The notes under the pieces: model-generated | Told to the model about the DNA's origin: nothing | What the model saw: only the letters and a program-made list of their open reading frames with translations | The model's database searches: none | Shown: piece by piece, positions 1 to 7,680 of the stretch | Layout: each line of letters opens with the position of its first letter | Numbering within the stretch: the first letter of the stretch is position 1 | Position numbers and translations under genes: made by a program | Assembly: GCA_963657295.1 (NCBI GenBank) | Contig: CAVKMX010000044.1 | Location: 1-17,372, forward strand | Reading direction: 5' to 3' | Length of the DNA stretch: 17,372 bases | DNA from: CAG-791 sp963657295 | GTDB lineage: Bacteria > Bacillota > Clostridia > Lachnospirales > Lachnospiraceae

Positions 1-863
1 ATGCAGGGGAACTGCACGGCCTTCCCTTTCTGCCGGTGGACAGTCTGGTGGATGCACATACGCGGGTAGTCTATCAGGGGGCGCCGGGCGCTTATTCCGA
101 GGCGGCAATGAAGACGTTCTTCGGGGACAGCATCGACAACTTTCATGTAGATACGTTCCGCGATGCCATGAGCGCCATTGAAGAGGGGGCGGCGGATTAT
201 GCCATTCTCCCGATCGAGAATTCAACGGCCGGCATTGTTTCACAAAACTATGATCTGCTCTTTGAGTTTGAGAACTACATCGTCGGAGAACAGATTCTGC
301 CGATCCGGCATTGCCTCATGGGCGTTCCGGGGACGACGGCGGAGACCATCCGCACCGTGTACTCGCATCCGCAGTCGTTGATGCAGAGCGAACATTATCT
401 GGACCAGCATCCGGAATGGCAGCAGGTCGGAATGCAGAACAACGCCTATGCGGCGGAAAAGGTTGCGAGAGACCGGGACACGGCAAAGGCGGCGATCGGG
501 TCGGAATATGCGGCCAAGGCCTACGGACTGGAAATCCTGGAGAAGGGAATCAACGATTCCGACACGAATTCCACCAGGTTCATTGTCGTTACGAACCGAA
601 AGGTCTTCCTTCGCACAGGGCACAAGATATCCATCGTCCTGGAAACGGAGCATGAGAGCGGCGCTCTTTACCGGGCGCTGTCCCATTTTATTTACAATAA
701 CCTGAATATGAATAAGATTGAGAGCCGTCCCATCCGGGATCGAAGCTTTGAATATCGTTTTTTCATTGATTTTGACGGGAATCTGGAGGAACCTGCTGTG
801 CGGAACGCGCTGCGGGGACTGCGGGATGAGGCGAAGAATCTGAAGATACTGGGCAATTATTGA
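1..863 (+). CDS. pheA: Prephenate dehydratase with C-terminal ACT domain (PheA), 5' end outside window
   Basis: Converts prephenate to phenylpyruvate, the committed step of phenylalanine synthesis in the cytoplasm. Numbering from the in-frame GTG at 36, the dehydratase domain starts at the YQGAPGAYS motif (residues 13-21). It continues through PIENSTAG (59-66), HPQ (111-113) and the catalytic-type TRF motif (180-182). The ACT regulatory domain follows (about 196-275), with the ESRP motif (229-232) that in this family binds phenylalanine for feedback inhibition. The frame is open with no stop from base 3 to 36 and reads as a proline-rich linker. The gene therefore probably starts upstream, most likely with an AroQ-type chorismate mutase domain as in many clostridial PheA proteins; that domain is inferred, not seen. 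The GTG at 36 lacks a convincing ribosome binding site. The DUF815 gene follows 12 bases after the stop, so the two are probably co-transcribed. Confidence 0.93.
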   Translation, partial: AGELHGLPFLPVDSLVDAHTRVVYQGAPGAYSEAAMKTFFGDSIDNFHVDTFRDAMSAIEEGAADYAILPIENSTAGIVSQNYDLLFEFENYIVGEQILPIRHCLMGVPGTTAETIRTVYSHPQSLMQSEHYLDQHPEWQQVGMQNNAYAAEKVARDRDTAKAAIGSEYAAKAYGLEILEKGINDSDTNSTRFIVVTNRKVFLRTGHKISIVLETEHESGALYRALSHFIYNNLNMNKIESRPIRDRSFEYRFFIDFDGNLEEPAVRNALRGLRDEAKNLKILGNY

Positions 864-875
864 GGAAGGACGAGC

Positions 876-2165
876 ATGGAACAGGGATATCTTTATCGGA
901 ATTTTGCATCCGGAGAGCTTCTGGAGAGGCTGTGGGTGCTGGAAGAGAGCTCGGATCCGGCTGCGGCCGCACAGGCATTGCGGGACTGCACAGCGATGGT
1001 TCTGAGTGATGCGGATGAAAACGGCTATTACGGAAATCTGGTGCACGTGTATCTCACCAATCTCCTGGTCAACAGCGAGAACAGCTATTCCCTCGTCTGT
1101 GAGAAGAGAGGAGAGGCGGAGGGCAGCATCAACGCCTTTGCACTGCATGACATGCAGGTGTTCCGGAAGCTTTATGGTCTGGATTTCGTGAGGCTTGCAA
1201 GGGAACTCGGTGTGCCGGAGGCGGCTCTCCTTGCGGATTACAGGCCCTCCGGGAATGGCTGCAAGACCTACAGCAGATGGATCCGGGACTGCATCTGTGA
1301 GCTCGCCCTGCAGCTGGGACGTGCGGAAAGTCCGGAAGAAATGAAGGAACTTCTGTCGAACTTTTACCGGGAATACGGCGTCGGAGCCATTGGCCTTCAC
1401 AAGGCGTTTCGCATTGAACGTGACGAGACCGGAGAGCTGGCGGGACAGAGCAGGATTGTGCCGGTCAGAAATATCCCGCATGTGAACATGAGCGATCTCG
1501 TAGGATATGAGCTGGCGAAGAAAAAGCTGATCGAGAATACGGAGGCTTTTCTTGCGGGGCGTCCGGCCAACAACTGTCTTCTCTATGGGGAGGCAGGAAC
1601 CGGGAAGTCCTCGAGCATCAAGGCAATCGCCAACGAGTATTACGGGAAGGGGCTGCGAGTGATCGAGGTGAGCCGGTACCAGTTCCGGGATCTCAATCCT
1701 GTCATTGCCCGGATCAAGAACCGCAATTATCGCTTTGTTCTTTACATGGATGACCTCTCCTTTGAAGAAAATGAGACCGAGTACAAATATCTGAAGGCGG
1801 TTATTGAGGGAGGATTGGAGAAAAAGCCCTCCAATGTGCTGATTTACGCCACCAGCAACCGACGGCATCTGATACGGGAGAGCTTCCATGACCGGGACGG
1901 TGTAGATATTGCGGACAAGCATGGCGGCGATACGGTGCAGGAGAAGCTGTCTCTGGCCAGCCGTTTCGGCGTGTCCATCTACTACGGAGCACCGAGCTTC
2001 GATGAGTATCATGAAATTGTAGCGGAACTGGCCCGGCGCAGCGGAATCCGGATGAATGCGGATGAGCTCAAAAAAGAGGCCACACGCTGGGAAATGCAGC
2101 ACGGAGGACTGTCCGGACGCACGGCGCAGCAGTTCATTGATCATTTGCTGGGAAATACGCAATAG
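876..2165 (+). CDS. DUF815-family AAA+ ATPase
   Basis: A 429-residue ATP-binding protein that I recognise as DUF815-like. The N-terminal 200 residues are helical with no known motif. The C-terminal half is an AAA+ module: Walker A GEAGTGKS (238-245), Walker B VLYMDDLSFE (288-297), a sensor-1-like ATSNRRH (325-331), LASRFG (360-365) that could supply an arginine finger, and a sensor-2-like GLSGRTAQQF (411-420). No signal peptide or membrane helix is visible, so it should be cytoplasmic. The start is well supported: GAGGAAGGA at 862-870 lies just before the ATG. It sits 12 bases after pheA and 9 bases before ppx, tight spacing that suggests one operon. The family has no firmly established substrate that I know of. 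The partner could be polyphosphate metabolism, but that is only inference from position. Confidence 0.88.
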   Translation: MEQGYLYRNFASGELLERLWVLEESSDPAAAAQALRDCTAMVLSDADENGYYGNLVHVYLTNLLVNSENSYSLVCEKRGEAEGSINAFALHDMQVFRKLYGLDFVRLARELGVPEAALLADYRPSGNGCKTYSRWIRDCICELALQLGRAESPEEMKELLSNFYREYGVGAIGLHKAFRIERDETGELAGQSRIVPVRNIPHVNMSDLVGYELAKKKLIENTEAFLAGRPANNCLLYGEAGTGKSSSIKAIANEYYGKGLRVIEVSRYQFRDLNPVIARIKNRNYRFVLYMDDLSFEENETEYKYLKAVIEGGLEKKPSNVLIYATSNRRHLIRESFHDRDGVDIADKHGGDTVQEKLSLASRFGVSIYYGAPSFDEYHEIVAELARRSGIRMNADELKKEATRWEMQHGGLSGRTAQQFIDHLLGNTQ

Positions 2166-2174
2166 GAGGATCCT

Positions 2175-3695
2175 ATGGCAATTCGCACATTTGCAGCCAT
2201 CGATGTGGGCAGCTATGAGCTGTGCATGGAGATATTCGAGGTGTCAAAGGAAAAAGGCATCCGGGAAATTGACCATGTCGTGCGCAAAATCGATCTTGGC
2301 AGTGACACGTATGCCACCGGAAAGCTGAGCCTGCATCACATTCAGGAGGTGCGGGATGTCCTGCGGGATTACCGCAGGCTGATGGACACCTATAAGGTGA
2401 CGGAATATCAGGCCTACGGGACCTCTGCCATCCGGGAAATGACCAATGCCTCGATCATTCTGTCGCAATGGGAGGAGGAGACCGGAATCCACATCGATGT
2501 CCTCACCAACTCGGAGCAGCGCTTTCTGGATTATAAGTCACTGGCATACCGGGGGGACAACTTTGAACAGGTTGTGACGGAGGGGTGTGCCATTGTAGAC
2601 ATCGGCGGCAGCAGCCTGCAGATTTCCCTGTTCGAAAACGGGACACTGCAGTCCACCCAGAACCTGAGGCTTGGTGTCCTGCGGGTTCGGGAACAGATCC
2701 GGCAGGTGGACGCGAGACGTTCACAGCTCCACAAGATGATCAGCGAAATTGTCAATTCTCAGATGCAGGTATTCACGGATCTTTATCTGGAAGGACAGCG
2801 CATTCCCAATGTGATCGTTGTAGATGATTATATTTCCTCGTTTATGGAGGGGAGGGGGCTGGATAGAATTGATGAGAAGACCTTCCTGAAGTATGCGGAG
2901 ATCTTTTCCAAGAAGACCAGCGGAGAGCTTTCGAAAAAATTCCGTATGTCGGAGGACAATATCTTCCTGCTGGGAATCTCAGGCGTCATCATGGGCTGCA
3001 TCATGAAGGCCCTGGGCGCAGGGAAAATCTATGCGCCGGGCGTAACGCTGACGGACGGCATTGTATATGAATATGCGGAACAGAGGAGAATTCTCCCGCC
3101 CAGTCATGATTTTGAGGAGGATATCATTGCCTGTGCCCGCAACATCTCCGCCAGATACAAGGGCAATGTGGATCGAGGACAGTCTCTGGAACAGATTTCT
3201 GCCAAAATTTTCGATGCGACAAGGAAAATTCACGGACTGGGAGAGCGGGAGCGGCTCCTTCTGCGGCTCGCGTGCATTCTTCACGACTGCGGCAAATTTG
3301 TCTCAATCGCAAACGTATCGGATTGCTCCTACAACATCATCCGGAGTACGGAAATTATAGGAATTTCACATATTGAGCGGGAAATCGTAGCCAGCGTGGT
3401 TTTATACAACCACAGCGATTTCGTCTATTATGAAGAGAGAGTTGAGGCAACGGATCTGGACCGGGAGGCGTACCTGACGCTGACAAAGCTGACAGCCATC
3501 CTGCGGCTTGCCAACGGCTTGGACCGCACGCACAAAAAGAAGCTGGATGACACGAAGATCTTTGTCCGGGATGATCAGCTGGTGATTACCGCCAGGAGCA
3601 GTGTGGATCTGACTCTGGAAAAGGGCCTGTTCCAGGCGAGAGCGGGATTTTTCGCGGAGGTGTTCGGCATCACGCCGGTGATACGGCAGAAATAA
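2175..3695 (+). CDS. ppx: Ppx/GppA-family exopolyphosphatase with C-terminal HD domain
   Basis: Likely hydrolyses terminal phosphates from inorganic polyphosphate (Ppx) or the gamma phosphate of pppGpp (GppA); sequence alone does not separate these. The 506-residue length is close to E. coli Ppx. The N-terminal ASKHA-fold half shows AAIDVGSYEL (7-16), YGTSAIREMTNA (81-92), TNSEQRF with candidate catalytic Glu114 (111-117) and the phosphate-binding IVDIGGSSLQ (140-149). The usual GGGST-like loop and GEEEA motif are both altered here. The C-terminal half holds an intact HD metal motif, ILHDCGK (368-374, His370-Asp371), and a further YNH (411-413). AGGAGG at 2164-2169 overlaps the stop codon of the ATPase gene and sets the start. 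Polyphosphate kinase lies 68 bases downstream, which favours polyphosphatase over pppGpp phosphatase. Confidence 0.88.
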   Translation: MAIRTFAAIDVGSYELCMEIFEVSKEKGIREIDHVVRKIDLGSDTYATGKLSLHHIQEVRDVLRDYRRLMDTYKVTEYQAYGTSAIREMTNASIILSQWEEETGIHIDVLTNSEQRFLDYKSLAYRGDNFEQVVTEGCAIVDIGGSSLQISLFENGTLQSTQNLRLGVLRVREQIRQVDARRSQLHKMISEIVNSQMQVFTDLYLEGQRIPNVIVVDDYISSFMEGRGLDRIDEKTFLKYAEIFSKKTSGELSKKFRMSEDNIFLLGISGVIMGCIMKALGAGKIYAPGVTLTDGIVYEYAEQRRILPPSHDFEEDIIACARNISARYKGNVDRGQSLEQISAKIFDATRKIHGLGERERLLLRLACILHDCGKFVSIANVSDCSYNIIRSTEIIGISHIEREIVASVVLYNHSDFVYYEERVEATDLDREAYLTLTKLTAILRLANGLDRTHKKKLDDTKIFVRDDQLVITARSSVDLTLEKGLFQARAGFFAEVFGITPVIRQK

Positions 3696-3752
3696 GGCGG
3701 ACACGCGTCCGTCCGTCAGAAGGCGGTCGGGATATACGGAAGAGACGGTGAC

Positions 3753-3757
3753 GAGGT
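3753..3757 (+). promoter_or_regulatory. Ribosome binding site deciding the ppk start
   Basis: GAGGT ends six bases before the ATG at 3764. The next in-frame ATG (3800) is preceded only by weak purines, so the longer product with the charged N-terminus is preferred. Confidence 0.6.
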
Positions 3758-3763
3758 AAGAGT

Positions 3764-6247
3764 ATGTGGCAGCTGCATCGGACAAACGGAATTGATCATA
3801 TGGCAAAGAGGATGAAGGCAGAACAGAACTCGAAAAAAGAGCCGGGGAAGGCCATGAAGGAGAAGACTTCCTCCGACCGGGACAACTCCGGCCGGAAAAC
3901 AGAGAAAATGTCCGGGAAAGAGCCGGCACAGGAAAACGCGGCGGGAGCTCCCGGGGAGACTGAGAGGGCAGAAGGGGAGAGCAGGCCGATCCGCTGGCGC
4001 GATCCGGCCTATTATTACAATCGGGAGCTGTCCTGGCTGCAGTTCGACAGAAGGTGCCTGGGAGAGGCAAGGAGCAGGGAGAATCCGCTGATGGAGCGCC
4101 TGAATTTCCTCTCCATCACCGCGTCCAATCTGGATGAGTTCTTCATGGTCCGTGTGGCATCCCTGCAGGATATGTGCAAGGCGGGATATGCCAAAAGGGA
4201 CATCGCGGGCATGACGGCGCAGGAGCAGCTGGACGCCGTGCTGAAGGAGACACACGATTTTGTGGAGCTCCAGTATGCCACATTGAATCGGCAGATTATC
4301 CCTGCACTGCGGGAGAACGGCATAACCTTCATCCGCAATGTGAGCGAGCTGACACCGGAGGAGACGGAATTCATTGATGATTATTTCAATGCGGAGATTT
4401 ACCCCGTTGTGACGCCGATGGCGGTGGATTCTTCCCGTCCGTTCCCGCTGATTCTGAACAAGTCCCTGAACATCGGCGCACTGCTGAAGCGGAAGGACAG
4501 CACCGGTCCCGGAATTCTCTCACGAACCAGCAAAGGGCAGAAGGCATTAAAGAGCGAGAAGGAGAATCTGGAATTCGCCACCGTGCAGGTTCCTTCGGTG
4601 CTGCCCAGAGCAATCCGGCTGCCGGAGACCGGAGAGGAAGGCGGCGATGAACGAAGGGAAGGCACGGAACCGCCGGCGATCCGCATTATTCTGCTGGAGA
4701 CCATCATCCGGGAGTATCTGGGTCAGCTGTTCCAGAGCTACGATGTAATCGGAACGGCCCCCTTCCGCATCATGCGCAATGCGGATATGGACATTGATGA
4801 GGATGAGGCAGAGGATCTGCTGAAGGAGATTGAGAAATCACTGAAGCAGCGTCAGCACGGCGAGGCCATCCGTCTGGAAATCGAAAAAGGAGCGGATGAG
4901 AGACTGGTTCAGATTCTGCAGGAGGAGCTGCACCTGGATGCGAAGGAGATCTTCCCGATCGACGGTCCTCTGGATCTGACGCTCCTGTCAAAGGTGCGCA
5001 AGGTGGAGGGCTTTGAGGAGCTCCATGAGCACCGCTATTACCCGCCGCAGGAGGTACCCGCTCTGCCGAAGGGCTGCGATGTGTTCGCGCAGATACGGGA
5101 GGGAGATATTTTCCTGAGCCATCCCTATGAAACCTTCCAGCCGGTGGTGGACTTCATTGCCAGAGCGGCCGTGGACCCGGAGGTTCTGGCCATCAAGCAG
5201 ACGCTGTACCGCGTCAGCGGCAATTCCCCCATTGTGGCGGCGCTTGCCAGGGCCGCGGACAATGGCAAGCAGGTTACTGTGCTGGTGGAGCTCAAGGCAA
5301 GATTTGACGAAGAGAACAACATTGTCTGGGCGAGGATGCTGGAAAAAGCCGGCTGCCATGTTATTTACGGCCTGGTCGGACTGAAGACGCACTCCAAGAT
5401 CACGCTGGTGGTGCGAAGAGAGGAAGATGGAATTCGCCGGTATGTGCACCTTGGCACCGGCAACTACAACGACACGACGGCCAAGCTGTATACGGACGTG
5501 GGCCTTCTGACCTGCAAGGAGCCGTTCGGTGAAGATGCAACGGCCGTGTTCAACATGCTCAGCGGATATTCCGAGCCGCGCTCATGGAACCGGCTGTTGC
5601 TGGCGCCGCTGTGGCTGAAGGATCGGTTCGTGGAGATGATCGGACGCGAGGAGGAAAATGCCAGAAGAGGGGAGCCGGCAAGAATCGTTGCTAAGATGAA
5701 CTCTCTTTGCGATCCGGACATTATTGAGGCACTGTACAAGGCCAGTGCGGCAGGGGTTCGAATTGATCTGATCGTTCGCGGGATCTGCTGTCTGAAGACC
5801 GGAATTCCCGGCGTTTCGGAGAACATTACGGTGCGGTCCATTGTGGGCAATTTCCTGGAGCACGCCAGAATCTTCATGTTCGAGAATGCCGGCCGGCGTG
5901 AATTCTATGCCGGCTCCGCAGACTGGATGCCGCGCAATCTGGACCGCCGTGTGGAGATTGTTTTCCCTCTGGAGGACGAAGCGGTCAGGGAAAGGGCATG
6001 GCATATTCTGGAGACAGAGCTGGCGGATACGGAGCAGGCCAGCATCCTGCAGCCGGACGGCACCTATGAAAAGGTGGATCGGAGAGGAAAGGAAAAGGTG
6101 AATTCACAGCTGCTGTTCTCGGAAGAGGCCAGAAGAGCGGCGGACAAGGCAAGGAAGATGGAAAAGGAGCAGCGCCTTTTCATTCCGGAACAGCGGGAAC
6201 ACGCGAACGAGCCGTCGGAAACCGGGGCGGATGATGGAACGGTATAG
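3764..6247 (+). CDS. ppk: Polyphosphate kinase 1
   Basis: Reversibly transfers the ATP gamma phosphate to growing inorganic polyphosphate. The 827-residue protein shows the PPK1 order. The N domain begins at YYYNRELSWLQFDRR (83-97) and continues with ERLNFLSITASNLDEFFMVR (111-130). The head domain follows (about 131-330). The C domains carry the conserved phospho-accepting His543 in GLKTHSKI (539-546), YVHLGTGNYND (560-570), the second conserved His700 in LEHARIF (698-704) and GSADWMPRNLDRR (717-729). It is much longer than the roughly 690-residue E. coli enzyme. The extra length comes from a Lys/Glu-rich, hydrophobic-poor N-terminal extension (about 12-78), a charged insert in the head region (about 243-303) and a charged C-terminal tail (about 775-827). 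The catalytic parts look intact. The next gene overlaps its end by 17 bases, suggesting translational coupling. Confidence 0.95.
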   Translation: MWQLHRTNGIDHMAKRMKAEQNSKKEPGKAMKEKTSSDRDNSGRKTEKMSGKEPAQENAAGAPGETERAEGESRPIRWRDPAYYYNRELSWLQFDRRCLGEARSRENPLMERLNFLSITASNLDEFFMVRVASLQDMCKAGYAKRDIAGMTAQEQLDAVLKETHDFVELQYATLNRQIIPALRENGITFIRNVSELTPEETEFIDDYFNAEIYPVVTPMAVDSSRPFPLILNKSLNIGALLKRKDSTGPGILSRTSKGQKALKSEKENLEFATVQVPSVLPRAIRLPETGEEGGDERREGTEPPAIRIILLETIIREYLGQLFQSYDVIGTAPFRIMRNADMDIDEDEAEDLLKEIEKSLKQRQHGEAIRLEIEKGADERLVQILQEELHLDAKEIFPIDGPLDLTLLSKVRKVEGFEELHEHRYYPPQEVPALPKGCDVFAQIREGDIFLSHPYETFQPVVDFIARAAVDPEVLAIKQTLYRVSGNSPIVAALARAADNGKQVTVLVELKARFDEENNIVWARMLEKAGCHVIYGLVGLKTHSKITLVVRREEDGIRRYVHLGTGNYNDTTAKLYTDVGLLTCKEPFGEDATAVFNMLSGYSEPRSWNRLLLAPLWLKDRFVEMIGREEENARRGEPARIVAKMNSLCDPDIIEALYKASAAGVRIDLIVRGICCLKTGIPGVSENITVRSIVGNFLEHARIFMFENAGRREFYAGSADWMPRNLDRRVEIVFPLEDEAVRERAWHILETELADTEQASILQPDGTYEKVDRRGKEKVNSQLLFSEEARRAADKARKMEKEQRLFIPEQREHANEPSETGADDGTV

Positions 6248-6800
6248 AACTGCCGGCGGCAGGCACTGTGAGATTCCGTCTGCGGCGCTGGATGAGGAGG
6301 GGTATATCATTGATCAGGGGCAGCTGGAATCGGTGCCCTTCGGATGTTTCCCCAGCAGACGAAACGGCTGCGGATGGATTGCGGCATACAATCTGCTGAA
6401 AATGCATGAGATGGAGGAGCCGGCTTCGCAGATTATTCACGAGCTGGAACGGAGCGGGCTGCCCGGCAAGCCCTTTGGGGAGGAAATTGTCTGGCTGCTG
6501 GTCTATCTGCACCGCAAGGGCTTTGCCGTACGCCTGTCAAGGCCGGGAATCGGAGGCTGTGAGGAAATGGTGCGGCGGTATCCGACCGGGATTCTGATGT
6601 ATGTGCACAGGAGGGGTGCACATTATGCGGCATATCGTGCAGTGGACGGAGGGCGTGTGCAGCTGTATAACGCGATCTACCGGAAGAGGGAGCATGTGGT
6701 GGAGATCCGGAAATTCCTGGAGGAGCATAGTATCCTTCATGGAGCCGTCATGATCGGCTGCCGGCCGCGAACGGTACGGATTTCACTGCCGCCGCGGTGA
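6231..6800 (+). CDS. Small protein with papain/C39-like cysteine peptidase layout
   Basis: I do not recognise a named family. The 189-residue protein shows, in order, RRNGCGWIAAYNLL (44-57) with a candidate nucleophile Cys47 at the start of a helix, then RRGAHYAAYRAV (127-138) with candidate His131, then RVQLYNAIY (142-150) with candidate Asn147. This Cys-His-Asn/Asp order and spacing is what papain-fold C39-like peptidases show. No membrane segment or signal peptide is visible, so it would act in the cytoplasm unless partnered. There are two adjacent ATGs (6231 and 6234) and only a G-rich stretch (about 6223-6230) as ribosome binding site. The 17-base overlap with ppk suggests translation is coupled to it. 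It could be an active protease, a transglutaminase-like enzyme, or a pseudo-enzyme. The gene is almost certainly real; the fold assignment is inference. Confidence 0.7.
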   Translation: MMERYRTAGGRHCEIPSAALDEEGYIIDQGQLESVPFGCFPSRRNGCGWIAAYNLLKMHEMEEPASQIIHELERSGLPGKPFGEEIVWLLVYLHRKGFAVRLSRPGIGGCEEMVRRYPTGILMYVHRRGAHYAAYRAVDGGRVQLYNAIYRKREHVVEIRKFLEEHSILHGAVMIGCRPRTVRISLPPR

Positions 6801-6840
6801 CGGCGGAGTATTATTGTATTGAGGAGTCGGAGGGGGAGAA

Positions 6841-7386
6841 ATGGACAAGAAGGGGAATACACCGAGCGGGCTGCACAGCAGGGAAGAGCAGATTAAAATG
6901 GTGCTGCGCGATCAGGTGGCGGAAGCTGCCTCTTTTCTGGAGGTATTGCTGTCGGTGGTCGTGCTCGTGGCGTTATTGATGAGCATCGTGCCCATCATTC
7001 TGCAGATGCCGGGGCTTCTGTCGGACAATAACAATGTGGAGATCTTCGCCTTTCTGGAGAGAGCGCTGGACATTGTCATTGGAATTGAGTTCATCAAGAT
7101 GCTGGCCAAGCACAGCCCGGGGAGTGTGCTGGAGGTTCTCCTGTATGCCATTGCCCGCCACATGATCATCGGACACGGCTCCGCCGTCGAGAATCTGGTG
7201 AGCGTCGGCACCATTGCGCTGATCTTCATTATCCGCAAGTATTGCTTTGTCGCATCCTTCGGAGAGATGCTGCCGGGAGGCGGAGGCTATGCTCCGGATG
7301 TTTTCCGTCTTCGCTTCGGAGAGGAAGAGGGAAAGGAAGGAGCCGGTACCGGCCTCGGACAATCGGACGTGGACAAGGATGCATGA
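6841..7386 (+). CDS. PsiE-like four-helix membrane protein
   Basis: A 181-residue integral membrane protein resembling the phosphate-starvation-inducible PsiE family. Hydrophobic segments lie at about 31-56, 68-89, 96-111 and 117-137, with short polar loops. The conserved-looking stretch is GIEFIKMLAKH (81-91), then LLYAIARHMIIGHG (100-113), then the fourth helix ending in IIRKY (130-134). The N-terminus (1-27) is charged and the C-terminal tail (140-181) is glycine- and acid-rich, both probably cytoplasmic. The start is set by GGGGGAG at 6832-6838. It follows the peptidase-like gene by 40 bases and sits in the same run as ppx and ppk. That agrees with a phosphate-related role, although the biochemical function of PsiE proteins is not established. 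Its last codons and stop overlap the promoter of the downstream RNA gene. Confidence 0.72.
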   Translation: MDKKGNTPSGLHSREEQIKMVLRDQVAEAASFLEVLLSVVVLVALLMSIVPIILQMPGLLSDNNNVEIFAFLERALDIVIGIEFIKMLAKHSPGSVLEVLLYAIARHMIIGHGSAVENLVSVGTIALIFIIRKYCFVASFGEMLPGGGGYAPDVFRLRFGEEEGKEGAGTGLGQSDVDKDA

Positions 7387-7398
7387 GGTTGTTATACT
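7370..7398 (+). promoter_or_regulatory. Sigma-A type promoter of the 6S-like RNA
   Basis: The -35 element TGGACA lies at 7370-7375 and the -10 element TATACT at 7393-7398, separated by exactly 17 bases. Transcription should start near 7404-7406. The -35 box lies inside the end of the upstream coding sequence. Confidence 0.8.
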
Positions 7399-7404
7399 GG
7401 AGTT

Positions 7405-7602
7405 AGCCCGGAAGCAGTTCTCCTGTGTTATTTTGAACCTACAAATACTTTAAACGGGAACCTGAGACGCAGCATGGCTGCCGCGCCCCCGCTGCGGCGG
7501 AGAGTTCGGAGTCTTCCGGATTCGGGGATGGCAAGAAGTGCTGCTGAAGGCACCCACCTGGCCGAGGCTAGGAGTCAAAGTGCACAGGGCCGAAGGGTTT
7601 TA
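7405..7602 (+). ncRNA. ssrS: 6S RNA (RNA polymerase-binding regulator)
   Basis: An RNA of about 200 nt that folds with 6S architecture. Paired arms read by eye, from outside in: AGCCC 7405-7409 with GGGTT 7595-7599; CCTGTGT 7422-7428 with GCACAGG 7582-7588; TTTGA 7432-7436 with TCAAA 7575-7579; CCT 7438-7440 with AGG 7570-7572. Then comes a large central bubble (7441-7455 opposite 7556-7569). It is followed by GGG-aa-CCT 7456-7463 with AGG-ca-CCC 7548-7555, GCAGCA 7469-7474 with TGCTGC 7539-7544, and small apical hairpins (7480-7498, 7507-7518). The 3' side of the bubble can itself form a short CCT/AGG hairpin. In known 6S RNAs such a bubble mimics an open promoter, binds sigma-70/A holoenzyme and templates product RNAs. 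The sequence blocks also match my memory of clostridial 6S. The exact 3' end is uncertain. Confidence 0.85.
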
Positions 7603-7618
7603 TCATGCTCTTTATCTG

Positions 7619-7650
7619 AAAGGCAGGCTTGAAGGAGCCTGTCTTTCTTT
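7619..7650 (+). terminator. Intrinsic terminator after the 6S-like RNA
   Basis: An 11-bp stem (7619-7629 with 7636-7646, one G-U pair) closes a six-base loop and is followed by a T-rich stretch (7642-7650). The stem lies just outside the folded RNA, so the primary transcript would be trimmed at its 3' end. Confidence 0.75.
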
Positions 7651-7680
7651 ATATGGCGGTACCTGCTGCGGAGAGAACAT

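Noticed and set aside
3696..3763. Small hairpin (CGGAC/GTCCG) between ppx and ppk as a terminator
   Set aside because: The stem is only about five pairs with no T-rich run after it, and ppx and ppk are best read as one transcript.
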